This document shows, piece after piece, positions 11,326 through 21,374 of a stretch of 64,000 bases of DNA. The stretch covers positions 1,203,501 through 1,267,500 of the forward strand of contig WPIO01000097.1 of the NCBI GenBank assembly GCA_009760855.2. The letters run 5' to 3'. The DNA is from Cristatella mucedo (lineage: Eukaryota; Bryozoa; Phylactolaemata; Cristatellidae). Made by a program: the position numbers and the translations under genes. Under the pieces are notes generated by a model. That model did no database searches, was not told where the DNA came from, and saw only the letters and a program-made list of their open reading frames with translations. Within the stretch, counting starts at the first letter, position 1, and each line of letters begins with the position of its first letter.

Positions 11326-11873
11326 GAGTGACGGTGACGCAGGACCAGGCACTCCGCGGGTTACAGGAGGGCGTGAAGAGCGCAGCGAAATTTTCGCAGC
11401 GAAACTTGCGCAAGCGCGTCGCTTGGCGCAAGAGGCCAAAGCTACTGCACGTAAGGAAATCCCCGGCGCACGTGACGCACGCTATTAGGCGAGGGGCTGT
11501 GCGACGAGGCAATGGCAGAGTATGTTATTTTACGCCGACATCGCATGTGCTTAGTGGGAGCAATAGCCATTGGTGATTTTGTCTAGTGCCCATGACTGCC
11601 GCAGCAGACGAGACTTTCGAGAGGTATCTGGTCTTTGTCATTCATTGGGGTTTTTCCAACTCATTCTACAGCAATGTGCAGCTTGTATTGTTACAACGCG
11701 CAGTTATTTACCCTCGCGAATGTGACGTAACTAAGCTGACGAAGTCGCTGTTAGACGGCGCCCGGCGCCGCCGCGAGGTTCTAGACGCCCGACGTGTAAA
11801 CTCTACTTGTTCTTGCTCGCACGCACGTGTGCTCTGGGTGCATATTGTGTACGTATATGCAATAGAGAGAGGA

Positions 11874-12190
<317 letters not shown>

Positions 12191-12194
12191 AAGA

Positions 12195-13225
12195 GAGATA
12201 GAGAGGCAATCTCTAGCGACGTATATTTCGGTTAGTGGCTGTCATGCGCACGCATGCACAAGCTTGAAAATTCACTTTACTATGAATTTGCACGCCTGGC
12301 CATACTTGGATACACCTCTGACCCTGAGACTCTCCGTAAAGCCGAATGATAATACTATTACATGCATCTCAAGTATCGCCATAAACTGCGATCGATGATT
12401 TGAGATAGCTGTCGCCACGTAAGGCAAGTGCTAGGCCAGGCCCACGAGATTGGCACGAGAACGCTCGCAGGATAATGCGGAATAAGTCGCGCTGGGAATC
12501 GGACGAAACCTTGGAATACAATCGCAATTTCTTAAAGCCGGCTACCACTGCTAACTTAGTCGAAGGCAGATAAACTGAGGGGGTGTTTCGCTAATCGAAA
12601 ATAGTCGAAAATGACCCCTCCTTCCGCCTTCTTGCCGTAGGTGGCTAATCATCGTTACCTCTACGTCCAACGCCTGATCGTTACAGCGGGACCGTGAGGG
12701 CCCGCACACGCTCACGTACGCTCACACAAGCAAACGACCAACACACAATGCGAGCCACGCTCCATACCGAACGTATTCGGCGGCGTCCGCCAAACTCTCA
12801 TCGTGACGCTGCCTCTCGCTGCCCTATGGCTTTGGTTGGTTAATGCGAGTGCCTGGCCGTGGATGGTTAGTGTGAATGCCCGCACACTTCCCTCGTTCTA
12901 AGAGAAACGAGTTCCATAAGTTTCGAACTGGTGGCGGCGGTGGAGATGACGATCGTGAGCAAGCGTGGCCGGGATACTAAATAGTTAGCCGGGACAAAAG
13001 GCTAAGTAAGTAAGAGCTTAGCGCTGCTGGGCCTGACGAGGTGGATAACTACGGTAAGGAATTAATTACCTGATGCCGCTAGACAACAGATGAGCAACGT
13101 CGCCCAGCTCGAGTGCTGAAAGGAGGGTTCAAGACAATTCTCCTGGACTCAGAGCCGCGTTTGACCGGCCAGCCGACAACGATAGGCTGCTCCAGCGAAG
13201 CGCAGGCCTGTGCGACAGGCAGCGT
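12195..13225. other. No gene recognised
   Basis: Apparently unique sequence with no long frame, transposon motif or RNA-like structure. A lone donor-like CTACG|GTAAGG near 13052 has no open frame in support. Confidence 0.4.
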
Positions 13226-13229
13226 ACGA

Positions 13230-13276
13230 GGCTTAGCAGCGGCGCGAGCCTCTCGGCGTACGTACGCTGCTAAGCC
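13230..13276. repeat. Perfect 12-bp inverted repeat with 23-base loop
   Basis: GGCTTAGCAGCG at 13230-13241 pairs exactly with CGCTGCTAAGCC at 13265-13276. The loop contains CGTACGTA. It could form a small hairpin. Function unknown. Confidence 0.7.
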
Positions 13277-13951
13277 CTCCTTGAGATCCTACGACCAAAG
13301 CATCGTAAGATCGACCACCTTACCAAAGGTAACCCAAGTTTGGCAACCGCCTGCTTCCCTATTGACCGCTCGAAGTCGGGGTGCCTGTGGCGGAAATGCT
13401 TAAAGCACGTTTAACGAGTCCTCGTTCTTTTAGTCAGCTCGACTCAATCGTGCGGCAGATCGGTGAAAGCGTCAGAAGGTGCGGAAAACGTGTTCATCTG
13501 TCGTCTGATGCGACGTGCTACTCACCTAGGCCCAATCTCTTGAAAGGTGGTGCCAGAGTACGAATGGCGGGATTGGATTGCTTTGTGCGAGGTCAATCGC
13601 GACCAGACTGGCAGCGACAGGCACGACGGCAGCTAGCCTGCTGCTACGCGGAAGTTCCGCCGATGAATAGCAGCGCGTATTTGCATAAGGAAGCCGGCAT
13701 CGTGCACACGGAGAGAGATGCTTGAGTGCTTCCGGGCTCCGACTTCCTTACGAGCACTCGGACGAGAGCCAGTCAATGTCGCGCTGCGGCAATCGAAACA
13801 AAAACCGAGACTCGTCAATTCGCACGTAGCGTCACTTAGTAAGCAATGCGTGTTCGATGCAGTGCGATGCACCCAGCCGCAATGTAACAGCCCAACGGTT
13901 TTTTTGCGCTCGGTATTAGAGTCATTTTCTTTGCCTGAGCGCGTCAAGTCG

Positions 13952-14158
13952 ATGCATCGTCTAATGCTGCTGCTGCTGCTGCTCGATGCTACTGCGGCTG
14001 CTTCGTCGCCACGACGTCAACCGGACACCGGGCACCAGGGAAGCGACCGGAAGCAGGAAGTCAAGGACGGGCACCAGGGAAGCGACGGATTGAAAGTGAA
14101 GATCTCTGTAACGAGGAAACACCTGGGCGTGAATAACTATCATGCAAACAGGTTGTAG
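13952..14158 (+). CDS. Candidate small secreted-type peptide, 68 aa
   Basis: An ATG at 13952 opens a frame with a signal-peptide-like start: a basic residue, a Leu-rich core, then Ala-rich positions ending near ATAAASS (residues about 2-20). The mature part carries a repeated GHQGSD motif (two copies about 16 residues apart) with basic residues, then ends at 14158. The Leu core is encoded by a CTG microsatellite, so the signal peptide could be chance. The open frame continues upstream to 13718 with no sign of a different start. No homologue is recognised and no splice signals define its edges. Confidence 0.25.
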   Translation: MHRLMLLLLLLDATAAASSPRRQPDTGHQGSDRKQEVKDGHQGSDGLKVKISVTRKHLGVNNYHANRL

Positions 14159-14423
14159 TCGAACAGCTGATTGGCTGAGCTATGATTTGGTCAGGCGGCT
14201 GAGCGCAGAGCGTGGCGAGAGCCGAACACTGAGCACTTTGAGAGCTGAGTGGTTGAGAGTTGAGCTCGGAGTGAGACTGGCACCGGAGCACCGAGAGCGT
14301 TGAGATCGCAGCACCTGAATACTGAGGGTACAGAGAGCAGAGCATCTGAGTACTGAGATTGTAGAGATCATCGATGCAATCAGCTTCAGGCAGAGCTTTC
14401 AACGTCAAGAGCGATCCGGACGT

Positions 14424-14500
14424 AATAATAATAATAATAAAACGTTACACGGCGTCTTAAGGGAAGAAAATCTCTTTCTAGAAACTCTGCGTGTGCTAGA
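14424..14500 (-). repeat. Short retroposon tail, (TAA)n with a GTCTTAAG core
   Basis: (TAA)n followed by GGCGTCTTAAGGGA and ATCTCTTTCTAGAAAC. The same layout occurs at 17928-18010 (GACGTCTTAAGAGA ... ATCCCTTATCTAGG). It looks like a 3' tail of a third retroposon type on the minus strand, related to but distinct from the LINE A tail. Confidence 0.5.
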
Positions 14501-14514
14501 CAGAAAAAAAGGTT

Positions 14515-14595
14515 GAGGTCAGCTGATCAAAAAAGCCTCCTTTTTGTAGCTGCAGAAGAGCCGTAGCGGCTATCGCCGCCGCTCGCAGGTGGACA
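14515..14595 (-). mobile_element. SINE S2 fragment
   Basis: The minus strand carries the S2 3' body: GTCAGCTGATCAAAAAAGCC, then TTTTTGTAGCTGCAGAAGAGCC. It matches S2 copies at 22990, 52797 and 57045. The tRNA-like head is absent or unrecognisable. Confidence 0.55.
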
Positions 14596-14885
14596 TGGAG
14601 GTAGGCGTTATTAATACCCGAATGCAAAACTCGAATGTCACAACCCTGGATCGTCGAGAGCGAGCATCTTGCCCCTTCAGTCAGACCCCTGGGTCTGGGC
14701 CCAGGTTTAAGGTGCTCTCTCTTAAAGAAAGATGCTCGCACCTAGAAATAGCACGGAAACTGATTGCTGATAATAACATGCACCATTCTCGTACGTGCAA
14801 GGGAATGAAAGTCAATTCACAAACAGATGCTAATGTTATGGGGAACGAGCGGGTTTTAGCCATTTAAATGTCGTTCAGTCTTTAG

Positions 14886-15063
14886 ATATCGAGATGCCAA
14901 TGTCAGTTGCAGCGAGTTTCCACCTGTGGATGGGAGCGTGCGAGCTTGAGGAGCTGTCACCGAGATATCTGAGGCTGCTTAGAGACGCAGCGGAACGAAC
15001 CGAGTCGGAGGAGGAGCGTCGGTGTGAGGAGGAGCGTCGGTGCTACGAGAGAATTCCCAAAGA
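14886..15063 (+). CDS. Candidate coding exon with a strong donor
   Basis: An open frame begins MPMSVAASFHLWM at 14894, continues through SPRYLRLLRDAAERTESEEE and two EEERRC-type repeats, and reaches a splice donor AAGA|GTAAGT with GT at 15064. The donor's own TAA closes the frame, as expected for an exon/intron edge. A pyrimidine-containing TTTAG just upstream (14885) could be an acceptor, or the ATG could be the real start. The exon ends with two bases of a codon, compatible with an acceptor at 19409 leading into the ZU5 exon. No family is recognised. The acidic/basic Glu-Arg stretch may be a short charged helix. Confidence 0.4.
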
Positions 15064-15119
15064 GTAAGTACTTCAGGCACTTAGGTCAGAGTGCTTGAAT
15101 AAAGCGTGCTCTGTCACTG

Positions 15120-15245
15120 AGGTGTCAGGACCTTGAAGTCGATGTGTCGTACGATGATGAACCAGTGGAGGCCGATTAGAAATGGCGTACAATGGCAGTG
15201 ATGGTGTTCACGACTGACAAGTCCAGCGGCAGAGTTTGTGCAGCT
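15120..15245 (-). mobile_element. LINE family A fragment
   Basis: A minus-strand piece equivalent to the C-terminal coding part of LINE A: CCTTGAAGTCGATG, then CAGTGGAGGCCGATTAGAA, then CACGACTGACAAG. Matches about 2500-2610 and 40763-40855. Heavily diverged. Confidence 0.65.
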
Positions 15246-15249
15246 CCTA

Positions 15250-16177
15250 CAGTAAGTCCCATAGCAGTGTTAAGGCCGGGAAAACATTTCTCACACAGAT
15301 CACAGGAGGATACGAGCGATCCGATCTCTTGACATTGCCTGCCTCTATGAGACTACTTTTTAAAGCTGTTAAAGTTCGTGCGTGCCGCCGTTTAAAGTAA
15401 CCCTGCCAAAATTGATTTAGTTCCATATTCACGGTTGTTTCCTATTTTTGAAGCTGACGGTCGTTTCTCAAGTTGCAAGCAAGCTACGTCACAAGCAAGC
15501 GCCGCTGCGCCTACGATGTGTCAATTAGCAAGCCAAGCCTAGGCAGAGCTGGCTAATTTCGCCGCTCTATCCCTCAGAGATAGCATCATGGGCACCGAAG
15601 AAACTGCACTGTGTTTGGCAACCGCTCACCAAAGCTTGCAACGGAGGCAGCAGAAGCGAGGCACCGAACGGAAGCCGGCTGCAGAGGTACGGGTACGGGT
15701 ACGGGTACGGGCGCGGCAGTCTGACTGACCTTGGTGGCGCTGCTGCTGCGTTTCGCTTGTGCAAGATGGCGGTGCTCAGGTTGATTTTGTGTGTCGCTTC
15801 AACTGACCAATATAAGCTAACTGAAAGCCTCTGAAAGAAAATCAGATTTTACGTCTGTCTTTAGAGCTTGTGATCTTCCAGAAACCCTAACCATAACTGC
15901 AGCCATGCTGGTGGTCGTTAGAGCTTGGATGCAGATCATCACCAGCACGTAGTTTGCCCGTAGACCTCGTTCAGCTTCGAGTGATTAGCTAGCGTCTCAC
16001 CGTCGCGCTAGTAGCTGGATCGTGGGAATGGAATGAACTCGCCATCAATTAAGCCACTCGTTGAGTTCCTTGGTAACGTACATAGCAAAAACCATCCATG
16101 CGACCTACGGCAGCGGGTGACTCGCGGATTGCAGGCGCGGCGATTTTTAGTCTCGACATTCATCCAGTCTCCAATGG

Positions 16178-16212
<35 letters not shown>

Positions 16213-17050
16213 TCCTCGATCGCCAGCTCTAGCGCTAGGTTTCTTTGTCAGCTGTGTTGCATCCTGAATTAGTTTTTTGCGACTTGAAATTGAGCGCGAG
16301 CCGACTGAAGGCTAAAGCGAGCGCGGCTGAAGCCCCGGCTGAAGCCCCGGCTGAAGCCCCGCGCTCGCGTCGCGCGAGTCCATCGCGCGCTGCCCCGCGC
16401 GGCCGCTCAAGTCAAGCCGCTCCATCGCGGACCGGCTGGGCGTGGCTTGAAAAGAAATAACGCGCACGGTCCTCTCTCAATCGGCTTTAGCTATTTATCG
16501 CGCAAAACCCTCGCGGCTAATGAGCGAGAAACTCTGCTACTTGCTACGACGCGTCGCCCTCTCCAACGACTACGATACTCGGTGTGAATCGTAATGAGAG
16601 AGCACATTCGCGCGCGACGCGAAATCATGACAGTCTTCATCTCTGACACGTGACACGCTTCATCTCTGCCATCGCAGCTTCGATCTTCTTTTACGCTTGC
16701 GCGTCATAATCGCTTTCATCATATTGACCATTTAGTTTTGCACAGACGGACGTCCTTAGAATTTTAATGCAACATTCCTATTCGTACTAGCGTATACTCG
16801 CGCAAAAATCACTGCGAGTTGTACAGGTTACGTCGCACTGCGGGGGGGGGGCCAGAGTGCCCGCTCGCCCAGCGCCGCCCTACGCCCACTGACGGATAAT
16901 CTCATAGTTTTTTCTCAAGAGAAATCTACAATTGAAAGAAAAATATTCTTCTGCTGATTTGGCCGAAAATCTCACTGCCGTTTGGATTTGGCAGTGCAAT
17001 GGTGAATCGCGTTCGCTGTTGCTTTTTCTTGCTTTTGTTTGCTGTAGTCA
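15250..17050. other. Intergenic stretch with short repeats, no clear gene
   Basis: It contains a GGTACG hexamer array (15686-15711), a CT run (16181-16209), and three units of GCTGAAGCCCCG (about 16328-16356) inside a short GC-rich open frame (16245-16460). A G-tract lies near 16843. A YY1-like AAGATGGCGG occurs at 15764. None of the open frames shows a recognisable domain or convincing splice edges. Confidence 0.45.
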
Positions 17051-17054
17051 CGCA

Positions 17055-17212
17055 CGTGCTGGTTTAGTCCGGCGGTTAAGGTGCTCGCCGCCCCGAGCGG
17101 ATGTCTGGCTGAGGTTGTGGGATCGAGCCACGAGGCATATGTGAAGCGCCTGAATAGAGATTAAGTTCTCTTTGGGCGCTATACAAATTAATTATATATA
17201 TATATTTTTTTC
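17055..17212 (+). mobile_element. SINE S1: tRNA-like head joined to LINE-A-type tail
   Basis: The head reads GCTGGTTTAGTCCGGCGG with TTAAGGTGCTCGCC (A-box-like), and a B-box-like GGGATCGAGCCACGAGG follows. The tail is GTGAAGCGCCTGAATAGAG ... TTCTCTTTGGGCGCTATACA, then an AT-rich run. The tail hairpin matches the LINE A 3' end, the classic sign of a SINE that uses that LINE's reverse transcriptase. Confidence 0.8.
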
Positions 17213-17749
17213 TAAGTGCTTTTTCCACTTTGTTCTGGTTCATTGGGATAAAACTTTGGTAAGTTCTCACCATTGGTAATTGCCCACCTTCGGTCTTTTT
17301 CCAGTGAAATTTATTTTCAACCGCGAGAGAGAGTGCATTTCATTTTACCCTTGTTATTGAGTCGTCGCCGGTTAGGAAATTGGAAATGACTCCATGAACG
17401 GGAAGAACTGCGAGCTGTAGGGAATTCAAAACTCAATTTTTTTTACAAAATTTAACTACCGGCGCTAACAGCTAAGCTGAGTAACGATATCGCACAGTAT
17501 CGTCTGAGATGGCATACCTGTGCGGTGCAGGCCTTTAAAGGGCTATTAGACTTAAAAGATAATGATTTGAGAAGGTCCGCCGTATTGGCCAGACCGGCGG
17601 TCTCAAGGCTGAGCTTGGACAAATCGGAACGCGAACAGGCCAAGCTCTTAGCAAGGCTTAGGCCGTCAACAATGAATATCGCTCGAAGATCTTCCTGCTC
17701 GTGTGTACGATTACGGTTGAAGAGATACAATAACAGCAGCAATTATACA

Positions 17750-17835
17750 TTTGTTCATTTCTTATACCCTCAGAGAACTCAATATCTTTCTAGGCACTTT
17801 ACATTTTGGTGCAAAGGAAGCATGCTGCACAACTT
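17750..17835 (-). repeat. LINE-A tail, minus strand
   Basis: ACCCTCAGAGAACTCAATAT, then CTTTCTAGGCACTTTACATT and TGGTGCAAAGGAAGC. Matches the hairpin and adjacent 3' UTR of LINE A. No coding part remains. Confidence 0.7.
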
Positions 17836-17927
17836 AAGTAAATGCCTACAAGGCATCCGCCCCCAACACTACCGCAGGCTCATGCTTCGCTGCTCGTAGA
17901 GGCAAGTGAGCCAGTGCAGGATTCAAT

Positions 17928-18010
17928 TATAATAGTAATTATTATTATAGCAACTCTTTTATATGACGTCTTAAGAGAGTTGTATATCCCTTATCTAGGT
18001 ATTTTGTAAC
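17928..18010 (-). repeat. Retroposon tail of the GTCTTAAG type
   Basis: An AT-rich trinucleotide run, then ATATGACGTCTTAAGAGAG ... CCCTTATCTAGG. Same layout as 14424-14500. Confidence 0.5.
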
Positions 18011-18474
18011 TCGCTCCAAGAGAAGTAATAACCAATAGTTAATAAAAAGCAAAGTCTTGTTTAAGCAAGCACGCAAAAGCGCACGCAAGTTACACTGCCT
18101 CTGGCTCTCCGGACCACTGGTTACTAACACTCGCTTGATTAAGCGAAGAAAAAACTAACCGAGCACGCTCGAAAAAAGAAAGGTCCATGGTCGCTCTATA
18201 CTAAGGCACCTTCACTACTGCCTTTAGTCATGACGTGCTTAGTTTCATTTAAAAAAGACACATGGCTCGTACAGAGCATAGACTATGTGCAAGACAAAGG
18301 TTTCCAGCTTTCGTTTGATTGTCAAGTGAGTTCCGAGGTTTTTGATTAGTAAATGAACGAACGGTTTCTGTGGAATTGAAGTTAGTTAGGGGCGCAAGTA
18401 ACTGACCAGCCGAGTAATAGGCCGGAGCGAGATGGTCGAATGGCTCGACGGGATGCCGTGAAGTAGAAGGAACC

Positions 18475-18700
18475 CAGGTAGGTAGGTAGGTAGGTAGGTA
18501 GGTAGATAGGTAGGTAGGTAGGTAGGTAGGTAGGTAGGTAGGTAGGTAGGTAGGTAGGTAGGTAGGTAGGTAGGTAGGTAGGTAGGTAGGTAGGTAGGTA
18601 GGTAGGTAGGTAGGTAGGTAGGTAGGTAGGTAGGTAGGTAGGTGGGTAGGTAGGTAGGTAGGTTGGTAGGTAGGTAGGTAGGTTGGTAGGTAGGTAGGCT
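18475..18700. repeat. (TAGG)n tetranucleotide microsatellite
   Basis: About 225 bases of TAGG, nearly pure, with rare TAGA, TGGG and TTGG variants. The Pro-Thr-Tyr-Leu frame on the minus strand is a repeat artefact. Confidence 0.97.
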
Positions 18701-18835
18701 GGAGCGAGAGACAGGAGCGGAACGCGAGCGAGAAACAATTGCCTGATTCAGGACTCGAAGCCTCGACCTGAAGCATTAAGTGCGCGAGCATCAAGGTGCG
18801 CGGCTCCGCGAAAACTTGGGGCTCCGTACACATGC

Positions 18836-19250
18836 GTCTGTCTGTCTGCGTCTGTCTGCGTCTGTCTGCGTCTGTCTGCGTCTGTCTGCGTCTGTCTGCG
18901 TCTGTCTGCGTCTGTCTGCGTCTGTCTGCGTCTGTCTGCGTCTGTCTGCGTCTGTCTGCGTCTGTCTGTCTGCGTCTGTCTGCGTCTGTCTGCGTCTGTC
19001 TGCGTCTGTCTGCGTCTGTCTGCGTCTGTCTGCGTCTGTCTGCGTCTGTCTGCGTCTGTCTGCGTCTGTCTGCGTCTGTCTGCGTCTGTCTGCGTCTGTC
19101 TGCGTCTGTCTGTGTCTGTCTCTGTCTGTCTGCGTCTGTCTGCGTCTGTCTGTGTCTGTCTGTCTGCGTCTGTCTGCGTCTGTCTGTCTGCGTCTGTCTG
19201 CGTCTGTCTGCGTCTGTCTGCGTCTGTCTGCGTCTGTCTGCGTCTTTCTG
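18836..19250. repeat. 10-bp array, CTGTCTGCGT, about 415 bases
   Basis: Roughly 40 units of TCTGTCTGCG, with occasional 4-bp slips (extra TCTG) and a few G-to-T changes. There are no spacers between units, so this is not a CRISPR array. The 350-codon minus-strand frame covering this and the TAGG array is an artefact. Confidence 0.97.
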
Positions 19251-19404
19251 CGGTGACGTGAACATGGCACTCGTGTCGCTCGATGTGTGCGAGTTGCTCA
19301 AATTCTCGCCACTGTGATGCGGGTTGAGCTTCCGGGGGCGAAACGTGGTGGTCTCGCTTCGTAGATACGCTCAGCGCTTCGTAAATTAACTCATCGTTTT
19401 GTAG

Positions 19405-20583
19405 ATAAGCTCGAGCGGTTTCAAAAGCTCCACCGTCGGTGAAGAGCCGAAAGCCAGCGACGGCTTGGATACTAAACCGGAGGCAAGCATCGTTCTTTAC
19501 GCCATCTCATTATCCTCCGTTCACGCATACGATACCAAGGTCGCAGGTGCCGGGCCTACCCAGAAGAGTGGCGTAGCACCAACCGAAGGTCTATTGGACG
19601 GTTGCAATCCCAACAGCGTCGAGCTCAGAGCGCATACGCGGCCAAGTCGCAGCCCTCCTCTGCAACAACAGCGCTCAGTGGAGAAATTGCCGCGTAGCAC
19701 CGTCGTCGACAGCGGCATCAATGATGGCGAGCGCGACTCGACGCCGAAAAGCGGCGGCGAGCCCGCAGGCGAAGCAGCGATTCAGCGGCTGGAGACGCTG
19801 TACTCGCGCGTGTCCTCGCTCTGGGACGGCTGGGCGGCGCGCCAGGAGAAGAGCTTCCGGCTTCCAGCGCAGCAGCCGCCGGCATCGCGAGGCAGCGCCT
19901 CGTCTGCCGCGTCGCCCTGCGAGCGGAATCTGATCGAGATAGACGAAGCGCTGCGACGAGAGCGAGACTGCCAGTGGCTGGGGCGGCTGCCGAGCGGCAC
20001 CTGCATCAGCTCGAGCCGCTTTGCGATGGGCAAATTCGATGAAGCCGGCGGCGAGCTGCGGCTGGACGCCGCCGACGCCGCCGGCTCGGCGGCGACGCTC
20101 TGCATTCCGCGCGGCGCTCTGAGCGGCGGCGAAGCGCACCTGCTCTACGTGGGCGTCGTGTACGAGGACGGCGACGGCGATGAGCCGGCGAGCTTTACGC
20201 CGGCGTACGAGTGCGGGCCGAGCGGCCTAAAGTTCCTGCAACCGCTGCGGCTGCACGTCCTTCACTGTGCCTCCGAAGAATCCGTCTCGCGGCTGTCAGC
20301 TTACGTTCGAGAGAGCGGCGCCGAGTTTTGGCAACCTTCTGCTACTACAGGCGTTGAGTTCTCCAGCGGCGGTCACGCCGTGCTCTCTATTGAGCATTTC
20401 ACACGATTCAAGATCTCGGCAACCCTGCGAGGGAGCGGGAGTGGCCTGGTCAAGAATCTCTACGTGTGCTACTTCAACTGTCAAAACGTGTGCAGGCTCT
20501 ATTATCTAAACAGAGATGACTACTTGCTCGAGGTGACAGCTCTTGCCAGTAACGAACGCGATACGCGACTACTATTGTTCTGA
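19405..20583 (+). CDS. ZU5-domain protein exon, ZO/tight-junction-like
   Basis: A long, GC-rich, plus-strand open exon with stop at 20583. A TTTTGTAG acceptor-like site ends at 19404, right where the frame opens, and there is no ATG near the start, so upstream exons are expected. About the first 190 codons are low-complexity, Ser/Pro/Arg-rich and probably disordered. A ZU5 domain follows at about 20029-20410. It begins GKFDEAGGELRLDAADA, has the hydrophobic strand ATLCIPRGALSGGE, the hallmark CGPSGLKFLQPLRL (20212-20253) and ends with LSIEHFTRFKI. ZU5 domains in ZO proteins, ankyrins and UNC5 bind partner proteins at membranes and junctions. The CGPxGLKFLxP form and the near-terminal position look most like ZO/TJP proteins. 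No PDZ, SH3, guanylate-kinase, UPA or death domain is visible in the window. The last 50 codons after the domain lack similarity and may be intron read-through. Confidence 0.7.
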   Translation: MSSSGFKSSTVGEEPKASDGLDTKPEASIVLYAISLSSVHAYDTKVAGAGPTQKSGVAPTEGLLDGCNPNSVELRAHTRPSRSPPLQQQRSVEKLPRSTVVDSGINDGERDSTPKSGGEPAGEAAIQRLETLYSRVSSLWDGWAARQEKSFRLPAQQPPASRGSASSAASPCERNLIEIDEALRRERDCQWLGRLPSGTCISSSRFAMGKFDEAGGELRLDAADAAGSAATLCIPRGALSGGEAHLLYVGVVYEDGDGDEPASFTPAYECGPSGLKFLQPLRLHVLHCASEESVSRLSAYVRESGAEFWQPSATTGVEFSSGGHAVLSIEHFTRFKISATLRGSGSGLVKNLYVCYFNCQNVCRLYYLNRDDYLLEVTALASNERDTRLLLF

Positions 20584-20844
20584 GAGTTCTGGCTTCGGCT
20601 AGTTTAAAGCCGGCTAGGGTAGCCAACCGATGCGCATTGGGTATTCAATGACACGCGCCATCCGGTGCGCAGAAAATTCTTTGCCAGACCTTTGGAATAT
20701 ACTATTGCCCGAAAATCAATCGCACCTCTATGCGTTCAACACTAGATGGAACCCGCAAAATCTCTTTGTCGAGCCACCTCGTTGCCCACGTTCGGCGGTG
20801 CGTAACGTCCTTTTGCCGAGAGAAACCTGACGTAGTAATGCTCT

Positions 20845-20910
20845 TGATAAAGCACCCTGAGAGAACTCGATCTCTTTCTAGGCGCTTTACATTTGTTGCA
20901 AGGGGAAACG
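20845..20910 (-). repeat. LINE-A tail, minus strand
   Basis: AGCACCCTGAGAGAACTCGA, then CTTTCTAGGCGCTTTACATT and TGTTGCAAGGGGAAACG. A tail-only copy of the LINE A 3' end, about 100 bases upstream of a candidate first exon. Confidence 0.75.
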
Positions 20911-21007
20911 GCATAGATATGAACTCTGCTTTGTCCCGCGACAGTTTCCACTGTGTTTACAGAGTATACGCGAAAACGAAATCCGACGGAGAGGCAGCGA
21001 AGTTAGA

Positions 21008-21103
21008 ATGTCTAGCGTAGAATTCGTCGCATACGAGGATTGTGGATCGCTACTCGTGGATGTGCTCGTGGATGTGGAAGGAACCATCTCCAAGACACTA
21101 CTG
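21008..21103 (+). CDS. Candidate first coding exon of a three-exon gene
   Basis: The ATG at 21008 opens MSSVEFVAYEDCGSLL and VDVLVDVEGTISKTLL, 32 codons, reaching the donor CTG|GTAAGC at 21104 in phase 0. The predicted peptide is acidic and hydrophobic with a repeated VDV motif. A later stop at 21143-21145 closes the read-through frame. The following candidate exons at 24395 and 25482 also start in phase 0, so all three join in frame into about 205 aa. No family recognised. The intron between holds decayed LINEs and SINEs. Confidence 0.4.
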
Positions 21104-21374
21104 GTAAGCAAGCACGTACGGATGTATGAATGCCCGGACGATTGACGAACTTAGTTTTATGTGACAACATAAAAACTAAATTCGATAGTTTTGTAAAAGC
21201 TTCACGCAGACAGAATATGTCGTATGGCCTTGGTAAGCAGTCTGCACATCTTGATCTAATGCAACCTATCGCCGCATTAGCATGTCAGCTCTGTAGTCAA
21301 TCAAGTCTGCCTAGCTTTAGTTACGTAACACTTCAAAATAGTTGGGCCGTACTTAAGATGGCCGCATATTAGTT

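Noticed and set aside
15686-15711. GGTACG hexamer array as a functional element
   Set aside because: About four units only. An ordinary short tandem repeat.
17055-17125. tRNA gene
   Set aside because: The tRNA-like head has A- and B-box-like motifs but no clean cloverleaf with acceptor stem, and it continues into a LINE-type tail. It is a SINE head. The same applies at 23.3, 24.7, 35.9, 52.8, 58.6 and 60.9 kb.
18475-18700. Telomere-like repeat
   Set aside because: The unit is TAGG, not TTAGGG, and the array lies between apparent gene parts.
18836-19250. CRISPR-like regular array
   Set aside because: Units are directly tandem with no unique spacers, and the DNA is eukaryotic.
18249-19301. 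350-codon minus-strand reading frame
   Set aside because: It is made almost entirely of the TAGG and CTGTCTGCGT arrays. Repeats without stop codons stay open by composition.
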